Shown here: one piece after another, positions 18,469 through 27,143 of the stretch | Layout of the letters: each line of letters begins with the position of its first letter | How positions within the stretch are numbered: the stretch's first letter is position 1 | DNA from: Chloroflexota bacterium | Lineage (GTDB): Bacteria; Chloroflexota; UBA11872; UBA12225 | Direction of reading: 5' to 3' | Assembly: GCA_947446285.1 (NCBI GenBank) | Contig: CANFGH010000006.1 | Coordinates: forward strand, 1 to 59,790 | Length of the DNA stretch: 59,790 bases | Program-made: the position numbers and the translations under genes | The notes under the pieces: model-generated | What the model was told of the DNA's origin: nothing | Databases searched by the model: none | Seen by the model: only the letters and a program-made list of their open reading frames with translations

Positions 18469-19574
18469 TCACCGAATACCGCCCTCCGGCACCTGTCCCC
18501 GAGGCCTTCGTTGGCATCCCGACGCACCTTTCTTTCGGAAACGGTAACGTCGCTGGCCTTGGTGAGCGGATCACGGAACTCGGCTTCCGGGGCCGGGTGT
18601 TTGTGATTACCGATGACAAGGTCGGCCCTATGCACGGCCCCAAGGTTGTGGCGACCCTGGCGGATGCCGGGTTCGTACCGGAGATCCACGCGGTGCCGGC
18701 GGGTGAGGCGTCCAAGTCCCTGGACCGTGCCGCCGAACTGTACGCGTGGCTAGCTGCACACCGGGCAGAGCGCCGTGATGTGATCGTCGCGCTCGGTGGT
18801 GGGGTCGTTGGAGACCTGGGGGGGTTCGTGGCCGCGACGTTCCTGCGTGGCATGAGTTTTGTTCAAATTCCAACGACGGTCCTTTCGATGGTTGACAGTT
18901 CTGTCGGTGGGAAGACGGCGGTCAACCTTCCTGCGGGAAAGAACCTCGTCGGTGCATTCCACCCGCCAATCCTCACGCTTGTTGATGTCGGTCTCATCAC
19001 CGGGCTGCCGGTCCGCGAGGTGCGGGCAGGTTGGGCGGAGGTGATCAAGACGGCCTCACTCTTTGACCCAGCCCTTCTGGATGAGCTTGAATCGTTTCCC
19101 CTGGATGCAGTGCAGTCAGACCGGATGGCGGACATCCTTGAACGGACGGTGCGCTGGAAGGAACGGGTGGTTCACGAGGACCCACGCGAACGAGGCATCA
19201 GGGTTGTGCTGAACTTCGGCCACACAGTCGGGCATGCCATCGAGGCGACAACGGGGTACGGAACATACCTGCATGGTGAGGCGGTGGCGATCGGTCTGAT
19301 AGCGGCGTCACGGCTCAGCGTGCGTGCGGGGTTCCTGGACGCCGGTGTGGCCTCCCGTATCGAGGCCATGCTGGAACGGACGGGGCTCCCGACGCGATAT
19401 GACCCAACGTTCACCAATGCGGGCGCGGTTCTTGACCGCACGTTGACCGATAAGAAGGTCGAGTCGAACAAGGTTCGATGGGTCCTGTTGCGCGGCATCG
19501 GGCAGGTAGTGGTAACGGATGAGATCAGCGCTGACGTCATCAGGGACGTGGTCGAAGGATTGGTTCTTCGGTAG
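18465..19574 (+). CDS. aroB: 3-dehydroquinate synthase
   Basis: Cyclises DAHP to 3-dehydroquinate using NAD+ and a divalent metal. 369 residues from TTG 18465, chosen because GGGAGGG stands seven bases upstream and the TTGA overlaps the aroK stop, continuing the coupling seen through the operon. Family motifs: PAGEASKS, ALGGGVVGDLGGFVAATFLRG, QIPTTVLSMVDSSVGGKTAVN, GWAEVIK, NFGHTVGHAIE and HGEAVAIG (metal-binding Glu and His). Last gene of the aro cluster. The remaining pathway step, 3-dehydroquinate dehydratase, is not encoded in the window. Confidence 0.95.
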   Translation: MITEYRPPAPVPEAFVGIPTHLSFGNGNVAGLGERITELGFRGRVFVITDDKVGPMHGPKVVATLADAGFVPEIHAVPAGEASKSLDRAAELYAWLAAHRAERRDVIVALGGGVVGDLGGFVAATFLRGMSFVQIPTTVLSMVDSSVGGKTAVNLPAGKNLVGAFHPPILTLVDVGLITGLPVREVRAGWAEVIKTASLFDPALLDELESFPLDAVQSDRMADILERTVRWKERVVHEDPRERGIRVVLNFGHTVGHAIEATTGYGTYLHGEAVAIGLIAASRLSVRAGFLDAGVASRIEAMLERTGLPTRYDPTFTNAGAVLDRTLTDKKVESNKVRWVLLRGIGQVVVTDEISADVIRDVVEGLVLR

Positions 19575-19589
19575 GCAACGGGGTGCATC

Positions 19590-19618
19590 TTGACTGATCG
19601 GCAAATGGCGGCTACCTT
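19590..19618 (+). promoter_or_regulatory. Putative promoter for the PilZ gene
   Basis: TTGACT (19590-19595), 17-base spacer and TACCTT (19613-19618), 25 bases before the PilZ-gene ATG. It would uncouple this gene from the aro operon that ends 15 bases upstream. Confidence 0.45.
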
Positions 19619-19643
19619 CAAGTCAGACGGGAAGCAATGAACC

Positions 19644-20405
19644 ATGGTTGGAAATCTTCCGGGCATTCGCATCGGTGCAACGCTCAACATGGAGGCCGAT
19701 GACCCGACGTTGGGTGCGGATACGTACCGTTGTCGGATTGAGGACTTCACAGGCGACCGCCTGACGCTGACCTGGCCATCGAAGCGCGGTCAGAGCGTCA
19801 AGCTTGCGGTTGAGGACTCTGTCTCGCTTGCCCTGACGCAATCCGGGACGGACGGGCAACCGACGGCAACGATCTACCTTGAATGTGTTGTCGTGGACCG
19901 GTTGCCTCCGTCTCCGGGCAATCCCGTGGCATTGGTTGTTGTGCGTGTACTCGCTGCCGGCCGGCAGGCACCCCGGGGCTCGTACCGCCTTCCAGTGACT
20001 ATCCCGTTGACCGAGGCGGCTGTCCGCGAGAGTAGTTTTGGGGCCGCGACGTGGAAGCCAGTGTGCGGCTTCGTCCATGACATCAGTGGCGGTGGTCTCG
20101 GCCTCACGTTGGACGAGGAAGTGGCGCCGGGCCTGAAACTTCGGGTTCGTTTCCCGGTTCCCATGGGTTCGGGGGAGATGGCGGTAACTGTCGAAGTGAT
20201 GAACGTGATTGACGTGAACCCGGGCGAACGCTTGTCCAAGTTCAAGGTCGGTGTCAAGTTCGACGACGCGACAGGTCTCCAGAGGGAACGCATGGCCCGG
20301 GCAGTGCATCGGTCACAAGTGGAGAACCGGCGACGTGACCAAGCCGCGGGACGCCTGCACGTTGCAGCCATCGAAACCGCGGAGGATGAGGTCGCGGCCC
20401 CATAG
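19644..20405 (+). CDS. PilZ-domain c-di-GMP-binding protein, YcgR-like
   Basis: 253 residues. A YcgR-type N-terminal beta domain (about 1-105) is followed by a PilZ domain whose c-di-GMP motifs are intact: RGSYR (RxxxR) at 111-115 and DISGGGLG (D/NxSxxG) at 146-153. Such proteins act as c-di-GMP effectors, classically braking flagellar motors or controlling pili and exopolysaccharide. No flagellar or pilus genes are in the window, so the target is unknown. It has its own likely promoter and is followed 63 bases later by a small membrane protein gene with a strong ribosome-binding site. Confidence 0.85.
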   Translation: MVGNLPGIRIGATLNMEADDPTLGADTYRCRIEDFTGDRLTLTWPSKRGQSVKLAVEDSVSLALTQSGTDGQPTATIYLECVVVDRLPPSPGNPVALVVVRVLAAGRQAPRGSYRLPVTIPLTEAAVRESSFGAATWKPVCGFVHDISGGGLGLTLDEEVAPGLKLRVRFPVPMGSGEMAVTVEVMNVIDVNPGERLSKFKVGVKFDDATGLQRERMARAVHRSQVENRRRDQAAGRLHVAAIETAEDEVAAP

Positions 20406-20468
20406 GGTTGCTTCTTGGAGTACCATACTTTCAGTTTAGACGGCTAGGTGCCGTGAGGAGGGCGTAGC

Positions 20469-20693
20469 ATGGCGGGTAAGCCCCAGATGGTGTCCCTTGA
20501 GGATTTTGGCAAGCCACCACCACCACCACCGAAGACCCCGACTAACTGGCCACAGATCATCGGTGGGGTTGGGTTCCTCCTTTTCATCGTGGTGGGATTT
20601 GCGCTCCTGATGCCGTGGATGGAAAAGGTCGGCATGGGGTATTGGTCAGCGTCAAGCGAACTTGCTGACGCGGGACGTTTTGCCTCCAAGTAA
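20469..20693 (+). CDS. Small proline-rich single-pass membrane protein
   Basis: 74 residues, unrecognised. The cytoplasmic-looking N-terminus contains six consecutive prolines followed by KTPTNWPQ (about 16-29), then a single hydrophobic segment IIGGVGFLLFIVVGFALLM (about 30-48) and a short C-terminal tail. GAGGAGGG lies seven bases upstream of the ATG, one of the best ribosome-binding sites in the window, which supports real expression. It may form a unit with the PilZ gene. An intrinsic-terminator-like hairpin follows at 20720. Confidence 0.65.
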   Translation: MAGKPQMVSLEDFGKPPPPPPKTPTNWPQIIGGVGFLLFIVVGFALLMPWMEKVGMGYWSASSELADAGRFASK

Positions 20694-20719
20694 TCCTCTG
20701 GCTTCGTTGCGCGTTGTTG

Positions 20720-20765
20720 ACGGCCGGATCAAGGGCAACCTTGCTTCCGGCCGTGACTGTTTTTG
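20720..20765 (+). terminator. Probable rho-independent terminator after the small membrane protein gene
   Basis: Stem ACGGCCGG (20720-20727) with CCGGCCGT (20747-20754), an inner AAGG/CCTT pairing, then GACTGTTTTTG. The T tract is slightly displaced from the stem. It separates the PilZ/small-protein unit from the greA-like gene. Confidence 0.6.
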
Positions 20766-20837
20766 TGGCCCTGGCAACAAAGCACTCGCCGGGAACTTGC
20801 ATCCGGTGCACCCGGGAGTGGCCGGTACAATGTCTCC

Positions 20838-21722
20838 ATGACGGCATCTGTACCAACCGCACCAACCGCACCAACACGGCTTGGCCAGGCTTTGGATGAT
20901 TACCGAGCCCGGATCTCTCCTGATGATCATGCGCGTCTACGCAAGTTTGTGACCTGGCTTGGGGTTAGCGTAACCGTGGAAGCCGTACAGGCGTACAAGA
21001 TCGAGGAGTTCCTTGCCCAACAGATCAAGACTTCGATGTCTCCCCGTGCGTACCTTGCCCCACTGAAGACGTTTTTCGCGTACGTCTTGGAACAGCGCGT
21101 TATTCCAAGTGACCCGATGAAGAATGTCCGGTTACCGAGGACTGGGGTCGCTGCGGTCAAGAAGAGCGCGGCGGCGGCTGCCGCAGCAGCGGCGGCGACT
21201 GGTTCACCAACCCACGTGGCAACGACATCCGGGACGTCACGCATCGAAGATGTGGAATACGTCAGCCGTGCCCGACACGAAGAGATGAAGAAGGAACTCG
21301 ACCGGCTTCAAGTCGACGAGAGGCAGCGCATCAGCGCACTCCTCGAGGAGGCGATCAAGGACGGCGATCTTTCCGAGAATGCCGGATACGAAGACGCCAA
21401 GATGCGCCAAGGGTTGCTTGAGGCCAGAATTCGCGACCTCGAGAACAAACTCAGGCACGTGGCATTGATCGAGGATCTGGACAACGACGGCGCCACAATT
21501 GGTGTTGGAAGCCGGGTCAAGTTGCGTGAGGTTGCCACGGATGACGAAGTGGAATACCAAGTCGTAGGGCCGGAGGAGACCGACCCGCGGCTTGGAAAGA
21601 TTTCCCATCGCTCACCGGTTGGCAAGGCCCTCATCGGCAAGACCGCCGGCGAGGAGACCGACGTGGTCACCCCTGGTGGCACCACCCGTTACCTGATCAT
21701 TTCGGTTGAACGGGGGGCGTGA
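20838..21722 (+). CDS. greA: GreA-type transcription elongation factor fused to a recombinase-like N-terminal domain
   Basis: 294 residues, against about 157 for GreA. Residues about 138-294 are a complete GreA: coiled-coil RARHEEMKKELDRLQVDERQ, the tip DGDLSENAGYEDAK with both acidic residues, and a C-terminal FKBP-like domain with VGSRVKL and SPVGKALIGKTAGEE. GreA rescues backtracked RNA polymerase by stimulating transcript cleavage. Residues about 15-103 resemble the SAM-like core-binding domain of tyrosine recombinases (FVTWL, PLKTFFAYVLEQ, DPMKNVRLPR). They are joined by a ten-alanine linker (111-120). No recombinase catalytic domain is present. ATG 20838 lacks a Shine-Dalgarno; a TACAAT six bases before it suggests a leaderless message. 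Confidence 0.85.
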   Translation: MTASVPTAPTAPTRLGQALDDYRARISPDDHARLRKFVTWLGVSVTVEAVQAYKIEEFLAQQIKTSMSPRAYLAPLKTFFAYVLEQRVIPSDPMKNVRLPRTGVAAVKKSAAAAAAAAAATGSPTHVATTSGTSRIEDVEYVSRARHEEMKKELDRLQVDERQRISALLEEAIKDGDLSENAGYEDAKMRQGLLEARIRDLENKLRHVALIEDLDNDGATIGVGSRVKLREVATDDEVEYQVVGPEETDPRLGKISHRSPVGKALIGKTAGEETDVVTPGGTTRYLIISVERGA

Positions 21723-21818
21723 CCTCGGTGGCGGATGGTCGGGTTGAGAGGGTTCCGGCGCGCCCGGCGCAGCACTTGATAATGGACGCGCGACAGATCG
21801 GGGCGTGGGAGTAATCTG

Positions 21819-22379
21819 GTGCCACCTCTCAGCACCTTGGTTCAGGTTTTCGTTGCCTTTGGCGGGGCGTATCTCGTGGCATTGTGGTTCAGCATGATTG
21901 TCTGGACCTACTACGATATTCGTGCCCGGTCAGCAGACCTATACGTCCACATCTTTGCCACGGCGTTGGTGCTTATTTTCAACGTCTTCGGGCTTCTGCT
22001 CTTTTTCATCCTTCGGCCACGCGAGACACTCGCCGAGGCGTATGAAAGATCTCTTGAAGAGGAAAGCCTGCTTCAGGAACTCGAGGACAGGTTGTACTGC
22101 CCGAGTTGTCGACAACGGATCCATGCTGACTACGTCGTCTGTCCGAGTTGTCACGTGATCCTCAAGAACCGGTGCGGGGCATGCGATCGCCTGGTCAATC
22201 CACGTTGGGAACTCTGTGCATACTGTGGTGCGCTGCAGGGCGTCGGTCATGACCATGCCGGTGGCGAGCACCAACATGGTGACCCTGCCACTGGGTCGCC
22301 GACGGTTGTTGCCATGACGGTGGAAACATATGGCGTGGACGCGCCCGGGCCGGGTGGCAGTGTCGGCAGCGTCGAATGA
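21819..22379 (+). CDS. Membrane-anchored double zinc-ribbon protein
   Basis: 186 residues, specific function unknown. Two transmembrane segments (about 8-30 and 42-65) precede a soluble part with four CxxC pairs: Cys94/97, 108/111, 119/122 and 133/136. That is the layout of two adjacent zinc ribbons (DZR/DZANK type). The tail is rich in His, Gly and Pro (GHDHAGGEHQHGD), which could also bind metal. GTG start with GGGAG about eight bases upstream. It lies 30 bases before maf and is probably cotranscribed. Confidence 0.7.
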   Translation: MPPLSTLVQVFVAFGGAYLVALWFSMIVWTYYDIRARSADLYVHIFATALVLIFNVFGLLLFFILRPRETLAEAYERSLEEESLLQELEDRLYCPSCRQRIHADYVVCPSCHVILKNRCGACDRLVNPRWELCAYCGALQGVGHDHAGGEHQHGDPATGSPTVVAMTVETYGVDAPGPGGSVGSVE

Positions 22380-22409
22380 CCGGGTGGGCCACTCTTTGAG
22401 GGTGCCCCA

Positions 22410-23120
22410 GTGACCAGGAACGCTGACCCGGCTCGCGTCTCAATCTGTCTTGCATCAAGGTCACCGCGTCGCCAGGATGCATTGCGCGCCTTGGGTGTCG
22501 CGTTCCAAGTCCGGGTCTCGGACGTCGAGGATCGTCTCGACCCAGGACCAGACCCGATTGACCCGGTTCCGATTGCCATCGCAAAGGCACGCGACATCGT
22601 TGCCATCGGTGGCAACGGCTTGCCTGAGGTGGTGCTTGCAGCAGACACCATTGTCGCGCTCGGTGTGGAACCGTTGGGTAAGCCACTGACACCGGATGTC
22701 GCCGTCCGGATGTTGCAGCGGTTGCGCGGACAGCCTCATGCCGTTCGGACGGGTGTGGCGCTTGTCGCCGGAAACCGGCTTTTGAGTGGTGAGGTGTCCA
22801 CACCGCTCGAGATGCGGGACTATTCCGACGACGACATCGCTGCCTATGTCGCGACTGGTGAGGCACTCGATTGCGCTGGCAGTTATGACGCGCGTGGCGT
22901 TGGCGGAACACTCATTGCGTCAATCTCGGGTTGCATCAGTTCGGTCGTTGGATTCCCGATCCATGCGATCGCTGGAATGCTTGTTGATGCCGGAGTGGAC
23001 GTGCCAGTGAACCCGATCGAGGCGTGCACTTCCCTTTACGGGCGCCCATGCGTGGGTGCGGTCAACCCGGAGGCATGTGCCCTCTCCCGGGTTCGGCATG
23101 GAACCGCCACCGACGCGTGA
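22410..23120 (+). CDS. maf: Maf-family nucleoside triphosphate pyrophosphatase
   Basis: A house-cleaning nucleotide pyrophosphatase (dTTP/UTP or modified pyrimidines in characterised members), historically linked to septum inhibition. The family N-terminal motif LASRSPRRQDALRALG is present, followed by AADTIVALG (catalytic Asp), GKP, MLQRLRGQPHAVRTGVAL and CAGSYDARGVGG..I. 236 residues; GTG start. It converges on trpA with a 46-base gap that contains a GC-rich hairpin. Confidence 0.9.
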   Translation: MTRNADPARVSICLASRSPRRQDALRALGVAFQVRVSDVEDRLDPGPDPIDPVPIAIAKARDIVAIGGNGLPEVVLAADTIVALGVEPLGKPLTPDVAVRMLQRLRGQPHAVRTGVALVAGNRLLSGEVSTPLEMRDYSDDDIAAYVATGEALDCAGSYDARGVGGTLIASISGCISSVVGFPIHAIAGMLVDAGVDVPVNPIEACTSLYGRPCVGAVNPEACALSRVRHGTATDA

Positions 23121-23122
23121 AC

Positions 23123-23140
23123 CGGTGCGGCGTCGCACCG
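23123..23140. terminator. Hairpin between convergent maf and trpA
   Basis: Perfect 7-bp stem CGGTGCG/CGCACCG with a four-base loop. There is no T run on either side, so it is at best a weak bidirectional terminator or an mRNA 3'-end stabiliser. Confidence 0.4.
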
Positions 23141-23166
23141 ATGGCGTGAGGTTTCCGGCAATGGTC

Positions 23167-23994
23167 CTAGGACACTCCGTCGGCGGCGTTCCGCAGGGAC
23201 TTGGCGAAGGATCGCAGTTCCTGGACGTGTGTCTCTGGTCGCGTGTGTTCCATCCGGTCGATAATGGCGCTGGCCACGATAGCGGCGTCGGCGATCCCGC
23301 GAAGGCTAGCCACGTGCTCCGGGCGGGATACCCCGAACCCGACCGCCAACGGCAGGTTGGTGAAGCTGCGCACGCGCGCAAGGTATTCGGGCAGGTCGGT
23401 CGGCAGCTCCTGCCTTGCGCCGGTGACACCAGTCAGGCTGACGCAATAGATGAAACCCCGCGCCCGGGCGGCGATTGCGCGGAGACGCGGTTCTGGCGTG
23501 GTGGGGGCAACGAGGAAGATCGTGTCGATTCCCACCCGGTCCAAGGCGTCAATGAGGTCGTCAGACTCTTCCGCGGGCAGGTCGGGAACGATCAGGCCAT
23601 CTACCCCGGCTGCGCTTGCGTCGATCGCAAAGCGTTCCAGCCCCCGGGATAGGATTGGGTTGTAGTAACTCATGAAGATCAGCGGTGCGGTGACGCCGTC
23701 GCTGCGAAGTGTTCGAACGGTATCGAGGGCGATCGAAAGTGTTGCGCCTTGGCGGAGGGCCTCGAATGAGGCCCTCTGGATGGTTGTGCCATCGGCTTGA
23801 GGATCAGAGAAGGGCACACCGAGCTCGATGAGGTCGAATCCTCCGTCGATGAGGGCCGGGACGAGGGTCCGGGATGACTCGATAGTTGGAAACCCGATGG
23901 TTTGCCAACCAACCAAGGCCATCGTGCCGGCTTCGCGGTGACGGGCCAGCGTTGCGCCAATTCGTGACTGATGTTGCGCGGGTTGTTTGTTCAC
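23167..23994 (-). CDS. trpA: Tryptophan synthase alpha subunit
   Basis: Cleaves indole-3-glycerol phosphate to indole and glyceraldehyde-3-phosphate, channelling indole to TrpB. 275 residues. [15 protein letters not shown] carries the catalytic Glu, and [12 protein letters not shown] the catalytic Asp and Tyr region. [13 protein letters not shown] and [11 protein letters not shown] follow. GTG start overlapping the trpB stop (GTGA). Last gene of the trp operon. Confidence 0.95.
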   Translation of the reverse strand: MNKQPAQHQSRIGATLARHREAGTMALVGWQTIGFPTIESSRTLVPALIDGGFDLIELGVPFSDPQADGTTIQRASFEALRQGATLSIALDTVRTLRSDGVTAPLIFMSYYNPILSRGLERFAIDASAAGVDGLIVPDLPAEESDDLIDALDRVGIDTIFLVAPTTPEPRLRAIAARARGFIYCVSLTGVTGARQELPTDLPEYLARVRSFTNLPLAVGFGVSRPEHVASLRGIADAAIVASAIIDRMEHTRPETHVQELRSFAKSLRNAADGVS

Positions 23995-25217
23995 AGGGTC
24001 ACTCCCAACCGGGTCGCGACTGTACTCAGGTCCTTGTCACCACGCCCCGAACAGTTGACCACGATGATTTCCGATGACGGCCGTGACGCGGCATACTCGG
24101 CGGCGTATGCGATGGCGTGAGCGGTTTCCAGGGCGGGAATGATCCCCTCGGTCTGGCAGAGGAGTTCGAACCCGGCTAGCGCACTCGCATCATCGACGGC
24201 AACGTACGTGGCGCGACCCGAATCCTTGTACCAGGAGTGTTCCGGACCGACGCCGGGATAGTCGAGACCCGCTGAGATGCTGTGGGTTTCAATGACTTGA
24301 CCGTCCCCGTCCTGCATCAGGTACGAGAGTGCACCGTGCAGGACGCCGGGGCGACCCGCCGAAAGCGGTGCTGCATGGCGACCGGTGGAGACGCCATCGC
24401 CTCCGGCCTCGACACCGATCAGGCGCACCGACGGATCATCGTGGAAGGGATGGAAGATGCCCATGGCATTGCTTCCTCCACCGACGCACGCGATCACGGC
24501 ATCCGGCAGGCGACCAATCTGCGCGAGGGACTGTTCGCGGGTCTCACGGCCGATGACACTTTGGAAATCACGCACCATGGTGGGGTACGGATGGGGCCCG
24601 ACGACCGATCCGATAATGTAGAAGGTTTCGTTGACGTTGGTGACCCAGTCGCGGATTGCCTCGTTGATCGCATCCTTCAGGGTGCGCGATCCCGACTTGA
24701 CTGGCCGGACTTCGGCGCCGAGAAGTTTCATGCGGAATACATTTGGCGCCTGGCGGTGTACATCCTCCTCGCCCATGTAGACGATGCACTCGAGGCCGAG
24801 CATCGCGCAGACGGTGGCAGTAGCAACCCCATGCTGTCCGGCGCCGGTTTCCGCAATGATGCGATCCTTGCCCATCCGCCGAGCAAGGAGCCCCTGACCA
24901 AGGGCATTGTTGATCTTGTGCGCACCAGTGTGTGCGAGGTCCTCACGCTTGAAGTACACCTGCGCGCCACCCGCGTGGGCGGTCAGCTTGGTTGCATGGT
25001 AGAGGGGGGTGGGACGCCCGATGAAGTCGCGGGCGAGGGTGTCATAGGTCGCGGTGAAGGCCGGATCGTGACGGGCGACGTCGTATGCGTCGATGAGTTC
25101 CGCAAGGGCGGGCATGAGCGTCTCGGGCACGAACTGGCCACCGTACGGTCCAAACCGACCGGTACGCGTGGCTTCGGCAGGCGTGGTCGCTCCGGTGGAT
25201 GGGCTGACGGTTGCCAT
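23991..25217 (-). CDS. trpB: Tryptophan synthase beta subunit
   Basis: PLP enzyme that condenses indole with serine to tryptophan. 408 residues of the TrpB1 type that pairs with TrpA. The PLP lysine is in [13 protein letters not shown]. Other blocks: [19 protein letters not shown] at the N-terminus, [40 protein letters not shown] (phosphate-binding) and the C-terminal [10 protein letters not shown] short Ser/Thr/Ala tail of about 20 residues precedes the conserved start. It lies 97 bases after trpS, with a perfect hairpin in the gap, and overlaps trpA. Confidence 0.96.
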   Translation of the reverse strand: MATVSPSTGATTPAEATRTGRFGPYGGQFVPETLMPALAELIDAYDVARHDPAFTATYDTLARDFIGRPTPLYHATKLTAHAGGAQVYFKREDLAHTGAHKINNALGQGLLARRMGKDRIIAETGAGQHGVATATVCAMLGLECIVYMGEEDVHRQAPNVFRMKLLGAEVRPVKSGSRTLKDAINEAIRDWVTNVNETFYIIGSVVGPHPYPTMVRDFQSVIGRETREQSLAQIGRLPDAVIACVGGGSNAMGIFHPFHDDPSVRLIGVEAGGDGVSTGRHAAPLSAGRPGVLHGALSYLMQDGDGQVIETHSISAGLDYPGVGPEHSWYKDSGRATYVAVDDASALAGFELLCQTEGIIPALETAHAIAYAAEYAASRPSSEIIVVNCSGRGDKDLSTVATRLGVTL

Positions 25218-25261
25218 CTGTTTCGATTTCCTTTCAAGTTGGCCCTCACCCCGATCCCCTC

Positions 25262-25279
25262 ATCCGTTTGCGAACGGAT
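25262..25279 (-). other. Perfect hairpin in the trpS-trpB gap
   Basis: ATCCGTT and AACGGAT form a 7-bp stem with a four-base loop in the intercistronic RNA. No T run follows on the transcribed strand, so it is more likely a processing or stability element than a full terminator. Confidence 0.45.
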
Positions 25280-25314
25280 AGAAGATGGCGTGGTGACCGT
25301 GATTATTCGCGGGT

Positions 25315-26322
25315 TTAGCGCAGTCCCATTGCGGTGCAGACCCGGTTGAAGGTGCGGTCCGCAATCACTCGCGCGCGGTCGGCGCCGTCTCGGAGAAGGT
25401 CGTCGAGGTCTGAAGAGTTCAGGAGGGAATTGCAACGCGCCTGGATCGGGGAGAGTGTGTCCAGAACCGCGTCAGCAAGGGTTCGCTTGAGGTCACCGTA
25501 TCCCTTCCCTTCGAATCGTGTCTCAATCTGTTCCCGCGTCTCGCCGCTGAGCACCTGATAGATCGTGAGCAAGTTGTAGAGGCCCGGCCGATTGGTGTCG
25601 AAGACGATAGTGCGCTCACTATCGGTCGTGGCACGCATGATCGCCTTGCGGATGTCCTCGGGTTTGTCGAAGATGCCTATTGCCTGTCCGGGCAGGTTGT
25701 CCGACTTGCTCATCTTCTTGAAAGGGTCGGCGAGACCCATGATCCGCGCGCCAGTCTCGGCGATCAGCGGCTTCGGGACGACGAGGATGTCACCGTAGAG
25801 GCGGTTTACCCGCTCGGCGATGTCCCGTGTCAGTTCCACGTGTTGCTTCTGATCGTCCCCAACAGGGACGAGGTTTGCGTCGTACAAAAGGATGTCGGAT
25901 GCCATCAGGACGGGATAGTCGAACAGGCCGGTCGAGATGCGTTCCCGATTATCGCCTTCCCGGGCCGCCTTGTCCTTGAACTGGGTCATGCGCTCAAGCC
26001 ATCCCATGGGGGTGATGCAGTTGAGCACCCACCCGAGTTCGGCATGTGCGCTGACGTGGCTCTGGACGAAGACGATGGTCCTGGCAGGGTTGAGACCGGC
26101 CGCGATGTAGAAGGCCGCGACCTCGCGGGTCTGTTGGCGGAGGGCGACCGGATCCTGGGGCACGGTGATGGCGTGCAGATCCACGATGCAGAAGACGTTT
26201 TCGTACACGTCCTGATCATCGACCCATCGTTTGATCGCTCCGAGGTAGTTGCCCAGATGGAGCCCACCACTCGGCTTGACGCCTGAGAAGGTCTTCAGCC
26301 GCTTGGTCGTCGTGTCTGTCAT
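25315..26322 (-). CDS. trpS: Tryptophanyl-tRNA synthetase
   Basis: Class I aminoacyl-tRNA synthetase charging tRNA-Trp. 335 residues. The HIGH-type signature is GGLHLGNYLGA near residue 20 and the KMSKS loop appears as KKMSKSDN near 200. SHVSAHAELGWVLNCITPMGWLERMTQFKDK is typical of the family (cited here by its first blocks SHVSAHAELGW and ERMTQFKDK). The ATG has AGGAGAAC upstream. Its position inside the trp operon places it under the same tRNA-Trp-sensing T-box leader, so synthetase and biosynthesis respond together to uncharged tRNA-Trp. Confidence 0.95.
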   Translation of the reverse strand: MTDTTTKRLKTFSGVKPSGGLHLGNYLGAIKRWVDDQDVYENVFCIVDLHAITVPQDPVALRQQTREVAAFYIAAGLNPARTIVFVQSHVSAHAELGWVLNCITPMGWLERMTQFKDKAAREGDNRERISTGLFDYPVLMASDILLYDANLVPVGDDQKQHVELTRDIAERVNRLYGDILVVPKPLIAETGARIMGLADPFKKMSKSDNLPGQAIGIFDKPEDIRKAIMRATTDSERTIVFDTNRPGLYNLLTIYQVLSGETREQIETRFEGKGYGDLKRTLADAVLDTLSPIQARCNSLLNSSDLDDLLRDGADRARVIADRTFNRVCTAMGLR

Positions 26323-26387
26323 GGTGAGTTCTCCTGATCGGGATATGCAGGATGAAAATCGTCTGTTCGAGATGGGGAACCCATCCG

Positions 26388-27143
26388 CTACGCCTCCCCT
26401 GACGTAATGGGAGCAAGAAGGACGGTTCGGACATTCCTGATGAAAGACTGCACACGGGCCGTGTCGGTCATGCCGTTGGTTTCAACACCACTGGCGACAT
26501 CGACACCCCATGGACGCGCATGGTCGATCGCTTGTGCCACGGTTTCTGGGGTGAGGCCCCCGGCAACGAACAGGTGCGGTCTTGTTCGAGCGGCAAGGTT
26601 CCGGACGGTTGCGTAGTCCCATGGTTCGCCAGTCCCCCCCCATGTGCCGGGTGTGTCGGCGAGGAATGCGAAGAGGTTTGGCACGGACTCATAGGAGTTG
26701 ATGGGCTCATGCTCGGACGCGGACGTGAGTCTGACGGCTTTGATGATGGGAAGGCCGGTGATCGCCGCGATCGCCGCGCATTCGTCTGGCGTTTCGGTCC
26801 CACTCAATTGCACGATGTCGAGTCCGCATTCGCGTGCGATGTCGTCGATTTCTCGGGCTGTCTGGTTCACGAATATGCCGACAGCGGCGGGCGACACGAT
26901 GCCGTCGGGTCTAGCCCATTGCCCCTGAGCGAGAGCCGCTTCGCTTGCCAATCCACGCGCGACGCCGGCCTTGAGTGCCTCGATGGCGCGGGATGCGGTT
27001 GCCGTATCAGTCCGTCGTCGGCTGATGGGGGCAAAGTTGTACCCGAGGAAATCCGCACCGGCCCCGGCGCAGGCAACGGCCACGTCGACGGTCCGGATCC
27101 CGCAGATTTTTACTCGCATGTGGACGGCAGCGGTTGCGATCAC
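26388..27143 (-). CDS. trpF: Phosphoribosylanthranilate isomerase
   Basis: Isomerises N-(5-phosphoribosyl)anthranilate to the carboxyphenylamino-deoxyribulose phosphate. 251 residues, longer than the usual 200-220 because of an insertion around 45-75 (KAGVARGLASEAALAQGQW). Catalytic Cys is in VKICGIRT and the general-acid Asp in PWGVDVASGVE; FVAGGLTPETV binds phosphate. GTG 27143 overlaps the trpC stop (GTGA). Met9 at 27119 would give the more usual MRVKICGIRT start; coupling favours the GTG. Confidence 0.93.
   Translation of the reverse strand: MIATAAVHMRVKICGIRTVDVAVACAGAGADFLGYNFAPISRRRTDTATASRAIEALKAGVARGLASEAALAQGQWARPDGIVSPAAVGIFVNQTAREIDDIARECGLDIVQLSGTETPDECAAIAAITGLPIIKAVRLTSASEHEPINSYESVPNLFAFLADTPGTWGGTGEPWDYATVRNLAARTRPHLFVAGGLTPETVAQAIDHARPWGVDVASGVETNGMTDTARVQSFIRNVRTVLLAPITSGEA

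Noticed and set aside
20514..20535. CCA triplet repeat as a microsatellite or CRISPR-like repeat
   Set aside because: It is simply the in-frame run of proline codons of the small membrane protein; no spacers or further repeats.
24282..25349. A 355-codon plus-strand open frame
   Set aside because: Antisense to trpB, whose PLP and phosphate-binding motifs are intact.
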